Positions 9,928-18,099 of a stretch of DNA of 64,000 nucleotides are shown here, in pieces. The position numbers and the translations under genes are program-made. Under the pieces are notes generated by a model that saw only the letters and a list, made by a program, of their open reading frames with translations, had not been told where the DNA came from and did not search any database. The DNA comes from Dickeya aquatica (GTDB taxonomy: Bacteria; Pseudomonadota; Gammaproteobacteria; Enterobacterales; Enterobacteriaceae): the NCBI RefSeq assembly GCF_900095885.1, contig NZ_LT615367.1, positions 558,001-622,000 of the forward strand, read 5' to 3'. Position 1 is the stretch's first letter. Each line of letters opens with the position of its first letter.

Positions 9928-10183
9928 TATTTCCTGCCCTATTCTTTCAATGCGGATATCCGCTATCCCTTGCCTGCCTGCGCCGGACAAATCTGAAATC
10001 ACCCGCTCTTACTGACTGATGTCTGTGCTTTTTTTTCGCCTGAGTTATAGTTGGTGGCGCTGTTTTTAGTTTATTTTTGGTTTTTTATATTTTTTTTATT
10101 TTATTGGCTGGTGTTAAATATTTTTCCGGTGTGGTGGTGGTGCCGGAGTGAATGTCAGTTGAATCATCAGAAGGAGTCTACCG

Positions 10184-10807
10184 ATGAATCCCATCAGAAG
10201 ATCATGTTGGCTGGGCGCAGTGATGTTAACGGTTGCCCTGCCTCTTTTACCGGCACGGGCGGAACAGAGGGCAACCGCACAGTGGGCTGCGGAAAGTGTA
10301 GGCCAAAAAATAGACCGCTCGATTACCCTGGTGGCTGAATTTGTGGATGACAGCACGTTGACGGCGCAGGTGAAAGGCGCATTGCTGCAAGATGAAACGA
10401 TTGACGGTAATGATATCGCTGTCTCGACAGAGGCCGGGGTTGTGTCGCTAAATGGCGTCGTGAGTCATCCACAGATGGTTGTGCGTGCAGTAAAGATTGC
10501 TACCCAGATACCCGGTGTGAAGTCTGTCATCAATCAGTTGCAGGTCAAAAGTGACGATGTTGCACAATCTCGCAGCCAGTCAATAGGGGAATACACGGAT
10601 GACGCGCTGACGACCAGTGCCGTCAAAGCCAAATTGCTGGCTGACAGCCAGGTGCCCTCACGTCATGTGAAGGTTGAAACCCATGATGGCATTGTGTTGC
10701 TCAGCGGGCAGGTTACCAGTCAACAGCAAGCAGATAGGGCAGAGGCTATTGCCAGGGCCGTTAGCGGTGTAAAACGGGTCAAGAATGTGCTGACGGTAAA
10801 ACCTTAA
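10184..10807 (+). CDS. osmY: Periplasmic osmotically inducible protein OsmY
   Basis: 207 residues. A signal peptide (SCWLGAVMLTVALPLLPARA, cleavage before EQRAT) is followed by two BON domains (about residues 55-120 and 135-205) sharing the pattern TAQVKGALLQD / TSAVKAKLLADSQVPSRHVKVET. OsmY is a periplasmic chaperone-like protein of the osmotic and stationary-phase (RpoS) response. AAGGAG lies just upstream of the ATG. The upstream region is strikingly T-rich. Confidence 0.95.
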   Translation: MNPIRRSCWLGAVMLTVALPLLPARAEQRATAQWAAESVGQKIDRSITLVAEFVDDSTLTAQVKGALLQDETIDGNDIAVSTEAGVVSLNGVVSHPQMVVRAVKIATQIPGVKSVINQLQVKSDDVAQSRSQSIGEYTDDALTTSAVKAKLLADSQVPSRHVKVETHDGIVLLSGQVTSQQQADRAEAIARAVSGVKRVKNVLTVKP

Positions 10808-10913
10808 ACGTCCTCTGCCATTGACGTTCTGCTGTACTGCGACTGTCATATTATGCCGTTACACTGGATTCGCTGGTTTATCCCACCATGATTTACATCT
10901 GCAAGGGGGTTCC

Positions 10914-11105
10914 ATGTTGAATCTGGATATCGTTATTGGTCGCTGGAAGCAGTGGAAAGGCGGGTTGTGGGCACTGTGGGCCGACTACGTTGATAGCGAG
11001 TCGGCCTGGCTTGCTGGCAACCACGATTTTCTGGCCGGTGTGATGCAGGAATATTACGGAAAATCACAAGACAAGGTATCCTTAGAGGATGACAGGCTGC
11101 ACTGA
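10914..11105 (+). CDS. Small CsbD-like (YjbJ family) protein
   Basis: 63 residues starting MLNLDIVIGRWKQWKGGL. The pattern GRWKQWKG...W...G..D.L.G..QE.YG.SQDKV follows the CsbD/YjbJ stress-protein family (E. coli YjbJ: GNWKQFKG...QERYGYQKDQ). The start was moved from an upstream ATG because AAGGGGG lies 4 bases before this codon and the upstream part is unlike the family. It sits 10 bp before yjjV and may be co-transcribed. In E. coli yjbJ lies near lexA and zur, not here. Confidence 0.7.
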   Translation: MLNLDIVIGRWKQWKGGLWALWADYVDSESAWLAGNHDFLAGVMQEYYGKSQDKVSLEDDRLH

Positions 11106-11115
11106 GGGGTGAGTT

Positions 11116-11961
11116 TTGCCTGAATCGTCTTCCTGCGCGTCTCATGCGCATCCCGCGATGGCAGCCACCAGGCTGGTGGATACCCACTGCCATTTTGATT
11201 TTCCGCTGTTTGCTGATGATGCAAACGCCAGCCTCGCCCGAGCGGCGCAGGCCGGTGTGCATCACCTGATTGTCCCCGCCGTTGCCGAACAGCATTTTGA
11301 ACGGGTACTGACGCTCAGTCAGCGCTGGCCTGCGTTATATGCCGCCCTCGGTTTGCATCCGCTGTATATTGCCCAACATCAGGAATCTCATCTGGCCTGT
11401 CTGGCACAACGGTTGGCGCAGCCTCACCCCCGGCTGGTGGCAGTGGGTGAAATCGGGTTAGATCTGTATATGCCGCAGCCGCAGATTGAGCGGCAAAAAG
11501 CCTTTCTTGGCGCACAGTTAATGCTGGCTGCACGCCACGATCTGCCGGTGATTTTGCACTCGCGCCGCAGCCACGATCTGCTGGCACATCTGCTGCGCCG
11601 TCATCCGGTTCCTCGTACCGGTGTTATCCACGGTTTTGCGGGCAGCTATGAACAGGCCATGGTGTTTATCCGGCTGGGCTATTACATCGGTGTCGGCGGG
11701 ACAATTACCTACCCGCGCGCCAATAAAACCCGTCAGGCCATCTCTCGTCTGCCCCTTGACCGGCTGTTACTGGAAACCGACGCACCGGATATGCCGGTAT
11801 GCGGTTTTCAGGGGCAACCGAATCGCCCGGAGCGCATTGTCTCGGTGTTTGCCGCACTGTGTGAGTTACGTGCGGAGTGGCCGGAGGTGATTGCCGGAAC
11901 CTTGTTGGCCAACACCTTGCGACTGTTTGCCGGGATGTCGCCGCCTGCCGGGATGGAGTGA
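11116..11961 (+). CDS. yjjV: TatD-family metal-dependent hydrolase YjjV
   Basis: Up to 281 residues. The TatD amidohydrolase motifs are present: DTHCHFD near the start, AVGEIGLDLY, LPVILHSRR, GVIHGFAGS and LLLETDAPDMP; these provide metal ligands for a predicted DNase or other phosphoesterase. The start is uncertain: a TTG at 11116 has a good GAGGGGTGA site, while an ATG at 11158 (MAATRLVDTHCHF) matches the E. coli start but has no clear site. The longer form is given. Confidence 0.92.
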   Translation: MPESSSCASHAHPAMAATRLVDTHCHFDFPLFADDANASLARAAQAGVHHLIVPAVAEQHFERVLTLSQRWPALYAALGLHPLYIAQHQESHLACLAQRLAQPHPRLVAVGEIGLDLYMPQPQIERQKAFLGAQLMLAARHDLPVILHSRRSHDLLAHLLRRHPVPRTGVIHGFAGSYEQAMVFIRLGYYIGVGGTITYPRANKTRQAISRLPLDRLLLETDAPDMPVCGFQGQPNRPERIVSVFAALCELRAEWPEVIAGTLLANTLRLFAGMSPPAGME

Positions 11962-12113
11962 TGTGTCATCAGTATCCGGCTGCCGGTGTTCTCAGGTATG
12001 GCGTTATCCTCAATACGAATTTAGCTCTCTTTAGTATTAATTCAGCTATTCTCAACAGAAGGTGCCTTGCGTGGGCAGGGCACGTCAGGTGAAAGCGACA
12101 GACAGGGAAGCAT

Positions 12114-12890
12114 ATGAACAGACAAAAGGACGATGTGATAGCGCTGTATCCGGTGACTGAGTGTGGTGATATGTTCTCTTTATTTATCAGCAATATTGAG
12201 TGGCTGACGTTTTCAATGCCCGGCAGCAAGCGCACTTATCCTGGGTATTGTGCCCGCTGTCATTTTGATGTGGCGGCCTACCACGAAGGGCTGTTCTTGC
12301 ACACCGGTATTGCGATGCCTGCTGAGGTGCGGCGTTCTGTGCCAAAGCGTCAGGCAGAGTATCTTGCCGGGCGCTATCTGGCAAAAAATGTGCTGGCACG
12401 TTTTAATATTCATGGACATGTGCTGGCCAGCAGCGCCGATCGCGCCCCGGTATGGCCTGCGGGGATGGCGGGTTCCATCAGCCACAATGCAGACCACGTC
12501 CTGTGCGCGGTACACCGCTGCGATAGCCGGGTGTGTGGCGTCGGGCTGGATATTGAAACCTGGATGAATGAATCCCGTGCTGACAGCCTGTGGCCCGGTA
12601 TCGTCGATGACATGGAGTATGACTGGCTGCACAGCCAGGCCCCGCTGGGGTTTGCCCAGATGCTGACACTGAATTTTTCTGCCAAAGAGAGCCTGTTTAA
12701 GGCGCTCTACCCACAGGTGAAGTGCTATTTCGATTTTCTTGATGCCCGCATGATTGCCCTGGACACCACACAGCAGAGTTTTACGTTACAACTGCGCTCA
12801 TCCCTGTCGTCAGATTACCCTGCCGGGCGCTGTTTTGCCGGGCGCTATCTGTGGCGTGAGCGTGACATCACCACCTTTTTATTTGTCTGA
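12114..12890 (+). CDS. EntD-type 4'-phosphopantetheinyl transferase
   Basis: 258 residues. Transfers phosphopantetheine from CoA to carrier proteins of nonribosomal peptide, polyketide or siderophore systems. Motifs: RQAEYLAGRYLA (about 83-94), GSISHNADHV, the Mg-binding GVGLDIETW, and FSAKESLFKALYP, the (W/F)-x-x-KES signature. AGGGAAG precedes the ATG. No NRPS or PKS genes lie next to it, so its carrier protein must be elsewhere. It resembles EntD more than the Sfp or AcpS classes, but which pathway it serves cannot be read from the window. Confidence 0.88.
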   Translation: MNRQKDDVIALYPVTECGDMFSLFISNIEWLTFSMPGSKRTYPGYCARCHFDVAAYHEGLFLHTGIAMPAEVRRSVPKRQAEYLAGRYLAKNVLARFNIHGHVLASSADRAPVWPAGMAGSISHNADHVLCAVHRCDSRVCGVGLDIETWMNESRADSLWPGIVDDMEYDWLHSQAPLGFAQMLTLNFSAKESLFKALYPQVKCYFDFLDARMIALDTTQQSFTLQLRSSLSSDYPAGRCFAGRYLWRERDITTFLFV

Positions 12891-13017
12891 GCGCGTCAGT
12901 GGCGTGTGAAGAGAGAATCACGTCTGGCGGTATCCCGGTGTGTGGCTTGTCGCCAGTCGGCGATTGGCGTAGCGTGCGGTTGTTAATCCATCGTGCAGAA
13001 AATCAGGACGGTGACGC

Positions 13018-13770
13018 ATGAACATGACGGGTAATACGATACTGATTACCGGCGGGAGTACAGGCATTGGGCTTGGGCTGGCTGAGGCTTTTCATCAGCG
13101 CGGCAATCAGGTGATTATTGCTTCTCGATGCGAGGCTGCGCTACGCGAGGCGGCAGCGGCATTTCCCGGCATGGCCTGGCGGGTGTTCGATCAGCGTGAC
13201 ACCGCGGCGACAACGGCGTTCGTCGCCGAATTGACGCAGGCGTTTCCAGCGCTGAATGTGCTTATTAATAATGCGGGCATTCAGCGGCGTGAGGATTTAA
13301 CCCATCCTGATTTACCTGCCATCACCGATACCCTGGCCACGAACCTGACCGGGCCATTGTGGCTCACGGGCGCGCTGATACCACATTTGTTACGCCAGCC
13401 GCAGGCGGCAATACTCAATGTCACCTCTGAGCTGGCGTTTTTGCCACAGGCCATCACCCCGACGTATTGCGCCAGTAAAGCCGCTCTGCATGCCTATACC
13501 GAGGCGCTGCGCTGTCAACTGCGTCACTCTGCTGTGCGTGTGATTGAGATAATCCCTCCCTGGGTGCAAACCGGTTTACAGGGCGAATGGGGTTTTGACC
13601 CGCGCGCCATGCCGCTGGCGGCGTTTATTGATGAAACCCTTTCGGTGCTGGCGCAACAGCCAGAAGCACAGGAAATTGTGGTCAGCCGCGCCCGTGACTT
13701 GCGCTTTGCTGAGCGTGATGGGGTTTATGCCGAGCGTTTTCAGCGTGTTAATGAGCAGGATAATGAATAA
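13018..13770 (+). CDS. Short-chain dehydrogenase/reductase (DltE-like)
   Basis: 250 residues with the classical SDR layout: nucleotide-binding TGGSTGIGLG at about residues 10-19, NNAG at about 88-91, the active-site Ser in NVTSELAFL and YCASK (Tyr-x-x-x-Lys) at about residue 158. The C-terminal region has IIPPWVQT. It resembles proteins annotated DltE-like oxidoreductases; substrate unknown. It stands alone, 127 bp after the phosphopantetheinyl transferase gene. Confidence 0.85.
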   Translation: MNMTGNTILITGGSTGIGLGLAEAFHQRGNQVIIASRCEAALREAAAAFPGMAWRVFDQRDTAATTAFVAELTQAFPALNVLINNAGIQRREDLTHPDLPAITDTLATNLTGPLWLTGALIPHLLRQPQAAILNVTSELAFLPQAITPTYCASKAALHAYTEALRCQLRHSAVRVIEIIPPWVQTGLQGEWGFDPRAMPLAAFIDETLSVLAQQPEAQEIVVSRARDLRFAERDGVYAERFQRVNEQDNE

Positions 13771-14140
13771 GCCCATACCATTGTCCTGTGTGGCATGAGA
13801 CTGTTTACACCGGAGTAACATAATATTTGTCTATGATATTTCCGTTTTGTTACTTTATTTTTTTGTAATATTTGATGTTTTTTAATGTTTTAAGGTTGTG
13901 CAATTGCCCTGGTTTGCAGGTTAATTTTCTGGCTTTTTCCTTATTCGATGTGTGTTGATTTTAATTTTTTCAATAAATATCAATGCATTGTTTTTTCTCG
14001 CGATCTTTTTTTCTTTCTGGTTTATCTGCTGCTGATTTTTTCCCTTTTGTACGGATTAATCTCCTGAGTTAACAGGCCGATAACCAATTGTCATGTTTTG
14101 TCTGTATTGAACGATCGTGTGCCCTCTAAAAGGAAAAAGA
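13771..14140. other. AT-rich intergenic region upstream of chemoreceptor gene
   Basis: 370 bp, very rich in T on the given strand between about 13820 and 14050, without a plausible ORF. The 3' end carries the candidate sigma-28 promoter listed separately. Confidence 0.6.
14057..14083 (+). promoter_or_regulatory. Candidate FliA (sigma-28) promoter
   Basis: The -10 element GCCGATAA at 14076-14083 is an exact match to the sigma-28 consensus, preceded by an 11-bp spacer and a weaker -35 (TAATCTCC against TAAAGTTT). It lies about 57 bp before the chemoreceptor start. Chemoreceptor genes are typical class 3 flagellar genes. Confidence 0.7.
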
Positions 14141-15862
14141 ATGATGAATACCACTGCTGTGCCTTCTTCGTCATCCGGTGTGAGTTTTTGGCACCATTGG
14201 CGGCTGATGCCGATGTTCAGTTCCATCATCGGCGTCATTCTGATTTTGTTTGCGTTGGCGATAGGGTTTTCGGTGCATTTTTTGATGCGCAGCAACAGCT
14301 CGCTGAATGATGTGACGGCGGAAATTCAGGTGCGACTCGGCGTGTCGAACAGTTCTAACCATTTGCGTACGGCTCGTCTGATGTTGATTCAGGCCGCCGC
14401 TGCCGCCAAAGAAGGCGATAAAGACACCGCCAGCAGCAGTGTTCAGCAGGCAGAAGGCCGCCTGAAGCAGTCGGCAGACAGCTTTGCCACCTACCAGAAC
14501 CGGGAAGTCAAAACCCCGGCAGACCTGGCGCTGGAAGATGCGCTGCAACAGCGCTACAACGAGTACGTTAACAATGGCGTCAGGCCGATGCTCGAAGCGG
14601 TGAAAGCCGGTCGCTATGATGATGTGGTCAGTATGGAATGGAAAGTCGTTCGCAAGCTGGATCTGGCGTATAACGATGTATTACTGAAAGTGGTGGCTAT
14701 CCGTACCCAGCGGGCCGAAGCGCTGAATAGCGAGGCACAGCAGGAGTCGGTGTTTGGCTATAGCGTGATGGCGGTAAGCTTTGTGGTGGCGGTGCTGGTT
14801 TCCCTGTTTACCTATCTGTGCCTGCGTCGGGTCATTATCAAACCGCTGCGTTCACTGGTTGCGCGTATTGAACATATTGCCTCCGGCGATCTGACGATGC
14901 CACTGGCGCAGTGGGGGCGCGGTGAGGTGGGGCAATTGGGGCATTATCTCCAGAATATGCAGCAGTCGCTGGCGCGCACGGTCAGCAATGTGCGTCACGG
15001 TGTAGAGGCCATTTATCAAGGTATTACGGAGATTTCCGCGGGTAATAGCGATCTTTCCTCACGCACGGAAGAACAGGCTTCTGCGCTGGAGCAGACGGCC
15101 GCCAGCATGGAGGAACTGACGTCAACCGTGCGCCATAATGCTGAAAACGCCAACCATGCCAGTCAACTGGCCGGTGATGCTTCGGGTAAGGCGCGTCAGG
15201 GGGGCGAACTGGTGGAAGGCGTGGTGAAAACCATGGGGAATATTCACCAAAGTTCGAAGAAAATTTCAGAAATCACGAATATTATCAATGGTATCGCTTT
15301 TCAAACCAACATTCTGGCGCTGAACGCTGCGGTGGAAGCGGCGCGTGCCGGTGAGCAGGGGCGTGGTTTTGCGGTGGTGGCCGGGGAAGTGCGTTCACTG
15401 GCGCAGCGCAGCGCTCAGGCTGCCAAAGAGATTGAAGGGCTGATTAGCGAATCGGTGACGCTGGTGGAAACCGGTTCAGGTCAGGTGAGCCGCGCCGGGG
15501 AAACCATGCAGGATATCGTCAATGCTGTTACCAGCGTCACGGATATTATGGCCGAGATTTCGGTGGCGTCGCAGGAGCAGAGCAAGGGTATCGATCAGGT
15601 CGGGCAAGCCATTAATTCCATTGATAACGTGACCCAGCAGAATGCGGCGCTGGTCGAGCAATCCACCGCGGCGGCGGCATCACTGGCCGGGCAAGCGGCT
15701 GGATTGAGTGAGGCTGTGTCGGCGTTTCGTATCGATAATGTGGAGCCGCGTCGGGCGGTGAGTGCTCCGGCGCGATCGGCACTGGCACAACCGACCTCTC
15801 TTGGTGCATTACCGGCAGCCAAAAAAGCCAAAAACACCCAGGCCGACTGGGAGACCTTTTGA
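14141..15862 (+). CDS. Methyl-accepting chemotaxis protein
   Basis: 573 residues from MMNTTAVPSS, which has AAAAGGAAAAAG just upstream; an ATG eight codons earlier is less likely. Layout: TM1 about residues 27-52 (MFSSIIGVILILFALAIGF), a four-helix periplasmic sensor, TM2 about 205-227, a HAMP domain, and a cytoplasmic coiled coil with the tip FQTNILALNAAVEAARAGEQ. The C-terminus ends DWETF, a close match to the NWETF pentapeptide that tethers CheR and CheB, so this is a Tsr/Tar-class full receptor. Ligand unknown. Confidence 0.93.
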   Translation: MMNTTAVPSSSSGVSFWHHWRLMPMFSSIIGVILILFALAIGFSVHFLMRSNSSLNDVTAEIQVRLGVSNSSNHLRTARLMLIQAAAAAKEGDKDTASSSVQQAEGRLKQSADSFATYQNREVKTPADLALEDALQQRYNEYVNNGVRPMLEAVKAGRYDDVVSMEWKVVRKLDLAYNDVLLKVVAIRTQRAEALNSEAQQESVFGYSVMAVSFVVAVLVSLFTYLCLRRVIIKPLRSLVARIEHIASGDLTMPLAQWGRGEVGQLGHYLQNMQQSLARTVSNVRHGVEAIYQGITEISAGNSDLSSRTEEQASALEQTAASMEELTSTVRHNAENANHASQLAGDASGKARQGGELVEGVVKTMGNIHQSSKKISEITNIINGIAFQTNILALNAAVEAARAGEQGRGFAVVAGEVRSLAQRSAQAAKEIEGLISESVTLVETGSGQVSRAGETMQDIVNAVTSVTDIMAEISVASQEQSKGIDQVGQAINSIDNVTQQNAALVEQSTAAAASLAGQAAGLSEAVSAFRIDNVEPRRAVSAPARSALAQPTSLGALPAAKKAKNTQADWETF

Positions 15863-15913
15863 TACCGAGGGGCTCGATGTAAGTCACTCGTCATGACCGG
15901 TGAGTCAGCGAAA

Positions 15914-15937
15914 ACAGGTGGCTCTGGTGCCACCTGT
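15914..15937 (+). terminator. Intrinsic terminator after chemoreceptor gene
   Basis: ACAGGTGGC (15914-15922) and GCCACCTGT (15929-15937) form a 9-bp perfect stem with a 6-nt loop, followed by TTGTGTT; AAA precedes it on the other side, so it may also serve the convergent mtnD gene. Confidence 0.8.
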
Positions 15938-15957
15938 TTGTGTTGCGGTATTGGCGC

Positions 15958-16479
15958 TTAGTGAAAAGTCGCACGACCGGTCAGGTGCCCCACCCAGCCT
16001 GAGGGATTGGTAAACAGACGAATGGCAGTGAAGTCAGGAGATTCGCCACAATCAAACCAGTGAGCGGTGTGTGCCGGAACACGCAACAGGTCGCCAGCCT
16101 GACAGGTGAGGCGATACACCTGCTCCCCTGCCGGTACAAAAAATGTGCCGCTGCCGCGCACAAAAAAACGCACTTCGTCTTCGCTATGTGTATGTTCTTG
16201 TAAAAATTTCTCCCGCAGCTCTGCCCGTTGCGGGTGTGTGGGTGTCAGGGTAATGACATCAGCACTGCGATAGCCTTCCTGCTGACTGAGTCTGGCGATT
16301 TCATGCTGAAAATGTGCCAGTAAGTGCGGCTCGGTGGCTGGCTCTGGAAGGTCGCTGACCGGCCAGCGCGTGAATGAAATACCGGCGGCGGCCAGTCGTG
16401 CACTGATTTCGTGAAAATCCGTCAGTAACTGGTGCGGTTGTGCGGTGTGGGGCAGGGTAAATATTGCCAGTGTGGTCAT
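15958..16479 (-). CDS. mtnD: Acireductone dioxygenase (MtnD)
   Basis: 173 residues of the cupin-fold acireductone dioxygenase family, which acts in methionine salvage on dihydroxy-ketomethylthiopentene. The metal-binding motif HTHSEDEVRFF (H-x-H-x4-E) at about residue 95 and the last His in VPAHTAHWFD are intact. The bound metal (Fe or Ni) decides the product and cannot be read from the sequence. No other mtn gene lies nearby, unlike the usual mtnBCD clustering. Convergent with the chemoreceptor gene. Confidence 0.88.
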   Translation of the reverse strand: MTTLAIFTLPHTAQPHQLLTDFHEISARLAAAGISFTRWPVSDLPEPATEPHLLAHFQHEIARLSQQEGYRSADVITLTPTHPQRAELREKFLQEHTHSEDEVRFFVRGSGTFFVPAGEQVYRLTCQAGDLLRVPAHTAHWFDCGESPDFTAIRLFTNPSGWVGHLTGRATFH

Positions 16480-17035
16480 CTTGTCTGCTCGGTGTGAGAT
16501 GAAATGAGGCTTTAACCATTCAACTTGCAGGGTTAAAAAACAAGATGCATTATTTATATCTTATGTCAGATAATTCAATTAATACATTATGTTAATTGAT
16601 ATTTAACGTTTGCTTTACGCACGATGACAGAGGATCATCACGATGGCCTGACAACGTTGTGCCATACTGACAATAACGCTTATTCGGTATCAGCGGGTAT
16701 TAAGACAATAACGACAGCCGCGCACCGCGGTTTTCCTGTTTAACGGCATTAAGTATCAATGGTTTTTTTGACGCGGGGATACCTATTTCGGTGGTGTATT
16801 CCATTCAATGTTCATGTTATTTCCAGGGCTGGCTTCATTAACGCTATTTAGAGAAAAGAGATACCTATATCTTAATATGAGAAATACTATTTCTTATATT
16901 TTCTAAGTGGGTCGGCTTGCTGATAACGTCTATTTGCTCGTGCAGTATATTCATTTATTTATCAGGGAATCGCATGTGTGCCGAGTCTGTATATGGTTCG
17001 GTGCCGTAAGCTTTTCTGCGTGAAGGAGTGACAAC
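16480..17035. other. Long intergenic region between mtnD and the HD-domain gene
   Basis: 556 bp, AT-rich, without a supported ORF. It serves two divergent genes. The most evident structure is the 27-bp inverted repeat at 16874-16900, listed separately. AAGGAG lies just before the downstream ATG. Confidence 0.6.
16874..16900. repeat. 27-bp imperfect palindrome upstream of HD gene
   Basis: AATATGAGAAATA (16874-16886), one spacer base, then TATTTCTTATATT (16888-16900): 12 of 13 positions pair. It has operator-like geometry and lies about 136 bp before the HD-domain gene. Confidence 0.6.
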
Positions 17036-17662
17036 ATGACCCTGACTGAACAGGCACGAATATTTGCGACAGAAGCGCATGCCGCATGCGGCCAGAAACG
17101 TAAATATACCGGAGAGCCCTATATTGTTCATCCGCAAGCGGTGGTGGCGCAACTGATGTCCATCGGCCCATCGCCGGAAATGATCGCGGCTGCCTGGCTG
17201 CATGACACGGTGGAGGATACCGCCGTTACACTTGCAGACATCGACACGGCGTTTGGGCCGCAGGTTGCATCCTATGTGGAGATGCTGACCGATGTGCTCA
17301 CCCGCAGCACCGGCGGTGAGCGCATTCATCGCAAGAATACCAATTTGCTACACAGCGCACAGGCCTGCCCACAGGCGCAAAGCATCAAACTGTGCGATTT
17401 AATTGATAACAGCCGCAACATTCTGGAGCATGACCCGATATTCGCCCGTGGCTATATGGTGGAAATGCGCCGGTTGTTGACGGTGCTGACGCAGGGCGAC
17501 TCACGGCTATACGCCATCGCTACACGCCAGTGCGAGAGCACGATTTTGCGTATTCACCGGCAAATGGGTGATGAGCAATGGTATCAAACCCTCTGGCAGC
17601 AGTATGAGGCGCACCTGCCGCTGCAAACGGTGCTGGCGCATCGCCATGCGTTAACCCCCTAG
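17036..17662 (+). CDS. Single-domain HD hydrolase, SpoT/MESH1-like
   Basis: 208 residues covering only the HD hydrolase domain of the RelA/SpoT superfamily, without synthetase, TGS or ACT domains. Family motifs: RKYTGEPYIVHPQAV (about 22-36), WLHDTVEDT (HD motif, about 60-68) and IKLCDLIDN (about 121). Such small alarmone hydrolases are predicted to cleave (p)ppGpp to GTP or GDP and pyrophosphate. The substrate is inferred from the family, not shown. Monocistronic, with a long regulatory-looking upstream region. Confidence 0.85.
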   Translation: MTLTEQARIFATEAHAACGQKRKYTGEPYIVHPQAVVAQLMSIGPSPEMIAAAWLHDTVEDTAVTLADIDTAFGPQVASYVEMLTDVLTRSTGGERIHRKNTNLLHSAQACPQAQSIKLCDLIDNSRNILEHDPIFARGYMVEMRRLLTVLTQGDSRLYAIATRQCESTILRIHRQMGDEQWYQTLWQQYEAHLPLQTVLAHRHALTP

Positions 17663-17675
17663 AAACAGAGAGGTT

Positions 17676-17918
17676 TTATCGGCCAATACTTCTCAACTGG
17701 GTACAAAACGGGCAGAGGCAGCCACTTACCGAAGCGGCATCACACTGTCCCAACCCGGCTGACAAACCGGTTGCACTATAACCGTGGCTGAATGAGGCCT
17801 GCGCTTGCGCCAGCCGTGCCGTGCCGACGGGCTCTGCCGGTGCCAGTTTGGCCTGAAAGGCGCTGGCGTTCACCGCCGTGAAGGAGAGAAAAACCAGTGA
17901 CAGTTTGAGTTTCATCAT
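17676..17918 (-). CDS. Small exported Cys-containing protein, unknown function
   Basis: 80 residues. The first ~20 look like a signal peptide (basic MMKLKL, then SLVFLSFTAVNASA, likely cut before FQAKL). The mature part has a C-terminal cluster of Cys (GQCDAASVSGCLCPFCTQ). AGGGGG lies a few bases upstream of the start, supporting translation. I recognise no family. The HD-domain gene ends 13 bp away on the other strand. Confidence 0.5.
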   Translation of the reverse strand: MMKLKLSLVFLSFTAVNASAFQAKLAPAEPVGTARLAQAQASFSHGYSATGLSAGLGQCDAASVSGCLCPFCTQLRSIGR

Positions 17919-18058
17919 AACCCCCTGTGAGTGACCTGTGACCTGCCCAATCCGCGAGCGAGGTCATGGACACGTTTTATACCACACCCGACCCGGCACC
18001 CCATCATGTTGCGCATTGCCAGTATGAGTTCATTATGACTACGTTTACTTCATTTTGT

Positions 18059-18072
18059 TATGTTATAACATA
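18059..18072. promoter_or_regulatory. Zur-like palindromic operator before FecBCD-type importer
   Basis: TATGTTATAACATA is a perfect 14-bp palindrome, flanked by ATTTT and AAAAT arms, 27 bp before the ABC gene start and overlapping its AT-rich promoter region. It resembles proteobacterial zinc-uptake (Zur) boxes, which share an ATGTTATA / TATAACAT core. Assignment to Zur is inference. Confidence 0.5.
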
Positions 18073-18099
18073 TAAAATGGTCATAAGGAGTGAGGATCA

